From: Symsagittifera roscoffensis
Taxonomy: Eukaryota; Xenacoelomorpha; Acoela; Convolutidae
Length of the DNA: 64,000 nucleotides
NCBI RefSeq assembly: GCF_963678635.1
Contig: NC_087063.1
Span: 7,284,386-7,348,385 of the forward strand
Direction: 5' to 3'
Shown in pieces: positions 61,960-64,000 of the stretch; position 1 is the stretch's first letter; each line of letters starts with the position of its first letter. Made by a program: the position numbers and the translations under genes. The notes below the pieces were generated by a model. It was given only the letters and a program-made list of their open reading frames with translations. It was not told where the DNA came from and made no database searches.

Positions 61960-62127
61960 CAGGAGATGACCGAATGGCATCATTATTGCTTTCCGTCTAC
62001 AGACACACAGACACTGGACTTGCATTTCAGCCTTTATCAGCATTCTAGCTGGTACAAACATGAACTGGTACGAGCAAAAAGATCTTGGAGGGAACCAATG
62101 AGTGATGAGGTGTTGTTTGCCCTGATC
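61960..62127 (+). pseudogene. Eroded ORF2 fragment 2, part 1
   Basis: DNA reading LDLHFSLYQHSSWYKHELVRAKRS...PMSDEVLFALI in one frame, with MNWYEQKDL in another, matches fragment 1 at 57.6 kb and the C block LNWCEQHALREMMSEDLLFAEI. It is interrupted after FALI by the MITE. Upstream of 61,960 the exon-like repeat of 58.6 kb is joined. Confidence 0.6.
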
Positions 62128-62129
62128 TA

Positions 62130-62698
62130 GACCAGTGGAGAAAATGAAGCGCAAATTCAAGATTGTACTCTATAAAATGTCTGTTTTCAATAGCCTTTGG
62201 AAGAATTTTCCTCCGAATCTCAGTAAAAATTTACATATACAAAGAGCAAATCATTCGAGCTCCCCTCTATGAAACCCAACTTTTGGATTCAAGGAATCAC
62301 CTGAGTAATCCGGGTCTAAAAATTCCAGATTTCCAGATCTGCACTAAATTTTGCATCGTAATGAACACTTTCATGAATAAGAAGAGTAAAATAACTGCTC
62401 AAGCGACGTTGATTGTTTCTAGCGAAAAAAAATAATCAGTGTAACGTTTTATTGAAAATGGTTATTTCTTTTATTTTTAAGTGCATTGAAAAACATAGGA
62501 CATATGAGGAAATCTGTATTTTTTAGGCCTGGATTACATCGGTAAGTCATTGAAACCAAGTCTTGATAGTTTCATAAATGGTAGTTCTACCGTTTTGCTC
62601 TATGTAAAAACTTCGAAGTTAGTGTCTAAAGTGGACATTCAAAACAGGCATTTTAGAAAGTTAAATCCTGAATTTGCGCTTAATTTTGTCCACTAGTG
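62130..62698. mobile_element. MITE with TA target duplication, Tc1/mariner-like
   Basis: Terminal inverted repeats of about 60 bases or more: the left begins GACCAGTGGAGAAAATGAAG, and the complement of the right begins CACTAGTGGACAAAATTAAG. Both continue with CGCAAATTCARGATT. TA flanks both ends (62,128 to 62,129 and 62,699 to 62,700). Length is 569 bases with no transposase frame; open frames inside are chance. It splits ORF2 fragment 2. Confidence 0.8.
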
Positions 62699-62700
62699 TA

Positions 62701-62870
62701 CAATGAAAAATGACGTATTCACCTGACATGAGAGAGTTGAATATTCGAAGTCACCTGATGTCAAAAATGAGAGGATGCCAAAAAGGACACGTTGAAGGGC
62801 ACCCCAAGTTCTGGAATCTCCTGCCATTGGAACCTCCTGACTCTGAACCTTCTCTTGAACCTCCGTTAAG
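62701..62870 (+). pseudogene. Eroded ORF2 fragment 2, part 2
   Basis: After the MITE the frame continues SPDMRELNIRSHLMSKMRGC, then KGHVEGHPKFWNLLPLEPP. The last block matches PIETYPKFWNLNPL in A (8,613 to 8,655) and HIEVFPKLWNLRP in C. With part 1 it shows a continuous ORF2 stretch before insertion. Confidence 0.6.
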
Positions 62871-62999
62871 TATTTCATCCTTTCATTGCTTCAATAGCAT
62901 GCGTCCAATAGCATTTTCGCTTATTGGCTGTATAAAAAAACGCTAACTTGCGAACCTGTTCATGCTATTAAGGCTTAACCAAAAATGGTCCTGGGAAGT

Positions 63000-63445
63000 T
63001 CAAACATTAGTACAACACTAGAGGTCCTGCGAAGTTCAGACAACTGCCCAACACTTGAAGTCCTGGGAAGTGCAAACAACTGCCCAACACAAGAAGTCTT
63101 GAAAATTTCAACCACTGTCTGTCACTAGAGGTCCTGGGAAGTTCAAACAACTGCCCAACACTACGGTTACTGGGAAGTTCAGACAACTGCTCAACACTAG
63201 AAGTCCAGGGAAGTTCAAACAACTGCCCAACAGTGAAGGTCCTGCGAAGTTCAAGCAACTGCCCAACACTTGAAGTCCTGGGAAGTTCAAACAACTACCC
63301 AACAGTGGAGATCCTGCAAAATTCAAGCAACTGCCCAACACTTGAAGTCCTGAGAAGTTCAAACAACTACCCAGCACTTGCGGTCCTGGGAAGTTCAAAC
63401 AACTGCCTATCACTTGAGTCCTGGAAAGTTCAAACGACTGCCCAA
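63000..63445. repeat. 36-bp minisatellite
   Basis: About 12 units of AAGTTCAAACAACTGCCCAA plus CACTTGAAGTCCTGGG. Because 36 is a multiple of three, two overlapping minus-strand frames stay open as 12-residue repeats (LGSCLNFPGLQV type). I regard the frames as a by-product. Confidence 0.85.
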
Positions 63446-63717
63446 CACTAGAGCTTTTCAGTATTAGAAGTTCGAATAACTTGGGCAGGTGTTATAGCTT
63501 CCCAAGACCCGTTTCCAAAAATCTTTCAAATTGACATAACACTTTTTCTTGTACCTGGCTGTTTCGTTATGAGTTGCCATCGTAAAAATCTGGTCGGTTT
63601 TTAAATTCCAGGTTACTTTTTAAGCTTTTTGAGCGGATTTTATGTAAAAAAAAATTAATTTTTTAAAAGCCGCCCAAGTAAGAGAATGAAATCTCTGGTA
63701 AGAAAGTTTTTACACCG
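63446..63717. other. Spacer, nothing recognised
   Basis: A+T-rich, short frames only, no match seen elsewhere in the window. Confidence 0.35.
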
Positions 63718-64000
63718 AATTCTGTCGGAGCCAATTCGAGTCGCTTAAGAAATGGGACATCGAGATCGTGCTAAAGCCTAAAAGCTACTACCAAAAAGTT
63801 CAACTCCAGAAACAAGCACGTCCCCATGGCTAGGTCGCTAAATACCTAAAATCGCAAACGCCGTTACAGACAGTGTTGTTAACTCAAGTAAAAACCATTA
63901 GTTTTTTTGGACAGTGAAACTTTGATTCCTTTCAGTTGGATCAGCCTGAAAGCCGCCTTATCTCAACATAACTCTATAAAAGACACTCTTGCAATTACAC
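63718..64000. repeat. Dispersed 0.28-kb repeat, copy 2
   Basis: Copy of 57,996 to 58,280 in the same orientation; it runs to the window edge, so its true end is unknown. Confidence 0.8.

Noticed and set aside
63007-63413. 12-residue-repeat proteins in the 36-bp minisatellite
   Set aside because: A 36-base unit keeps frames open automatically, and two overlapping frames are equally open.
1-64000. CRISPR arrays, tRNA genes, bacterial operons
   Set aside because: Regular repeats are minisatellites without spacers, no cloverleaf was found, and the content is eukaryotic retroelement DNA.

Overview
The window is eukaryotic repeat DNA, most likely from an invertebrate animal. The signs are a Ty3/gypsy-class retroelement family, Penelope-like elements with a GIY-YIG nuclease, splice-type signals and a piece of cytoplasmic large-subunit rRNA. 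I see no convincing host protein gene. Retroelement coding DNA looks roughly balanced in base composition, while the spacers and right-hand third are clearly A+T-rich. No species is named because nothing here fixes it.

The first 48 kb holds three large copies of one giant element. Element A (+, 1 to about 11,835) begins inside pol at the window edge and is cut off at its 3' end. Element B (+, about 12,290 to 27,945) has lost most of gag and all of protease. Element C (-, about 48,259 down to 30,385) is nearly full length, with about 17.4 kb from gag start to last stop. The shared order is gag (coiled coil, capsid, zinc knuckles), protease, reverse transcriptase, RNase H, acidic tether, integrase, TARG1/Poa1-like macro domain, untranslated leader with a conserved 3' splice site, then a second giant reading frame here called ORF2. 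ORF2 would be about 2,900 residues when intact. It sits where env lies in retroviruses, but carries an N-terminal block, a coiled coil, an SGNH-hydrolase domain, a second degenerate SGNH-like domain, a hydrophobic region, charged linkers and Cys/His-rich C-terminal modules. I do not know its function. All copies are damaged. Both reverse transcriptases have a changed YxDD box, and the one protease has NTE for D-T/S-G. The macro frame is open in all three.

From 47.6 to 53.4 kb, a 2.9-kb segment (gag start, upstream DNA and a 25-bp minisatellite) is tandemly duplicated with about a dozen differences. From 53.5 to 57.2 kb lies a long inverted-repeat (foldback) element; part of a relative lies at 28.7 to 30.1 kb. 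From 57.2 to 64 kb is a mosaic: two eroded ORF2 fragments without pol, a TA-flanked MITE, two opposed Penelope-like fragments, a 28S sarcin-ricin-loop fragment, a dispersed 0.28-kb repeat and a 36-bp minisatellite.

The inferred element plan is genomic RNA for gag-pol plus a spliced RNA for ORF2. Insertions are nested in readable order: ORF2 fragment, then MITE, then foldback. No LTR pair, tRNA gene or CRISPR array was found by eye.
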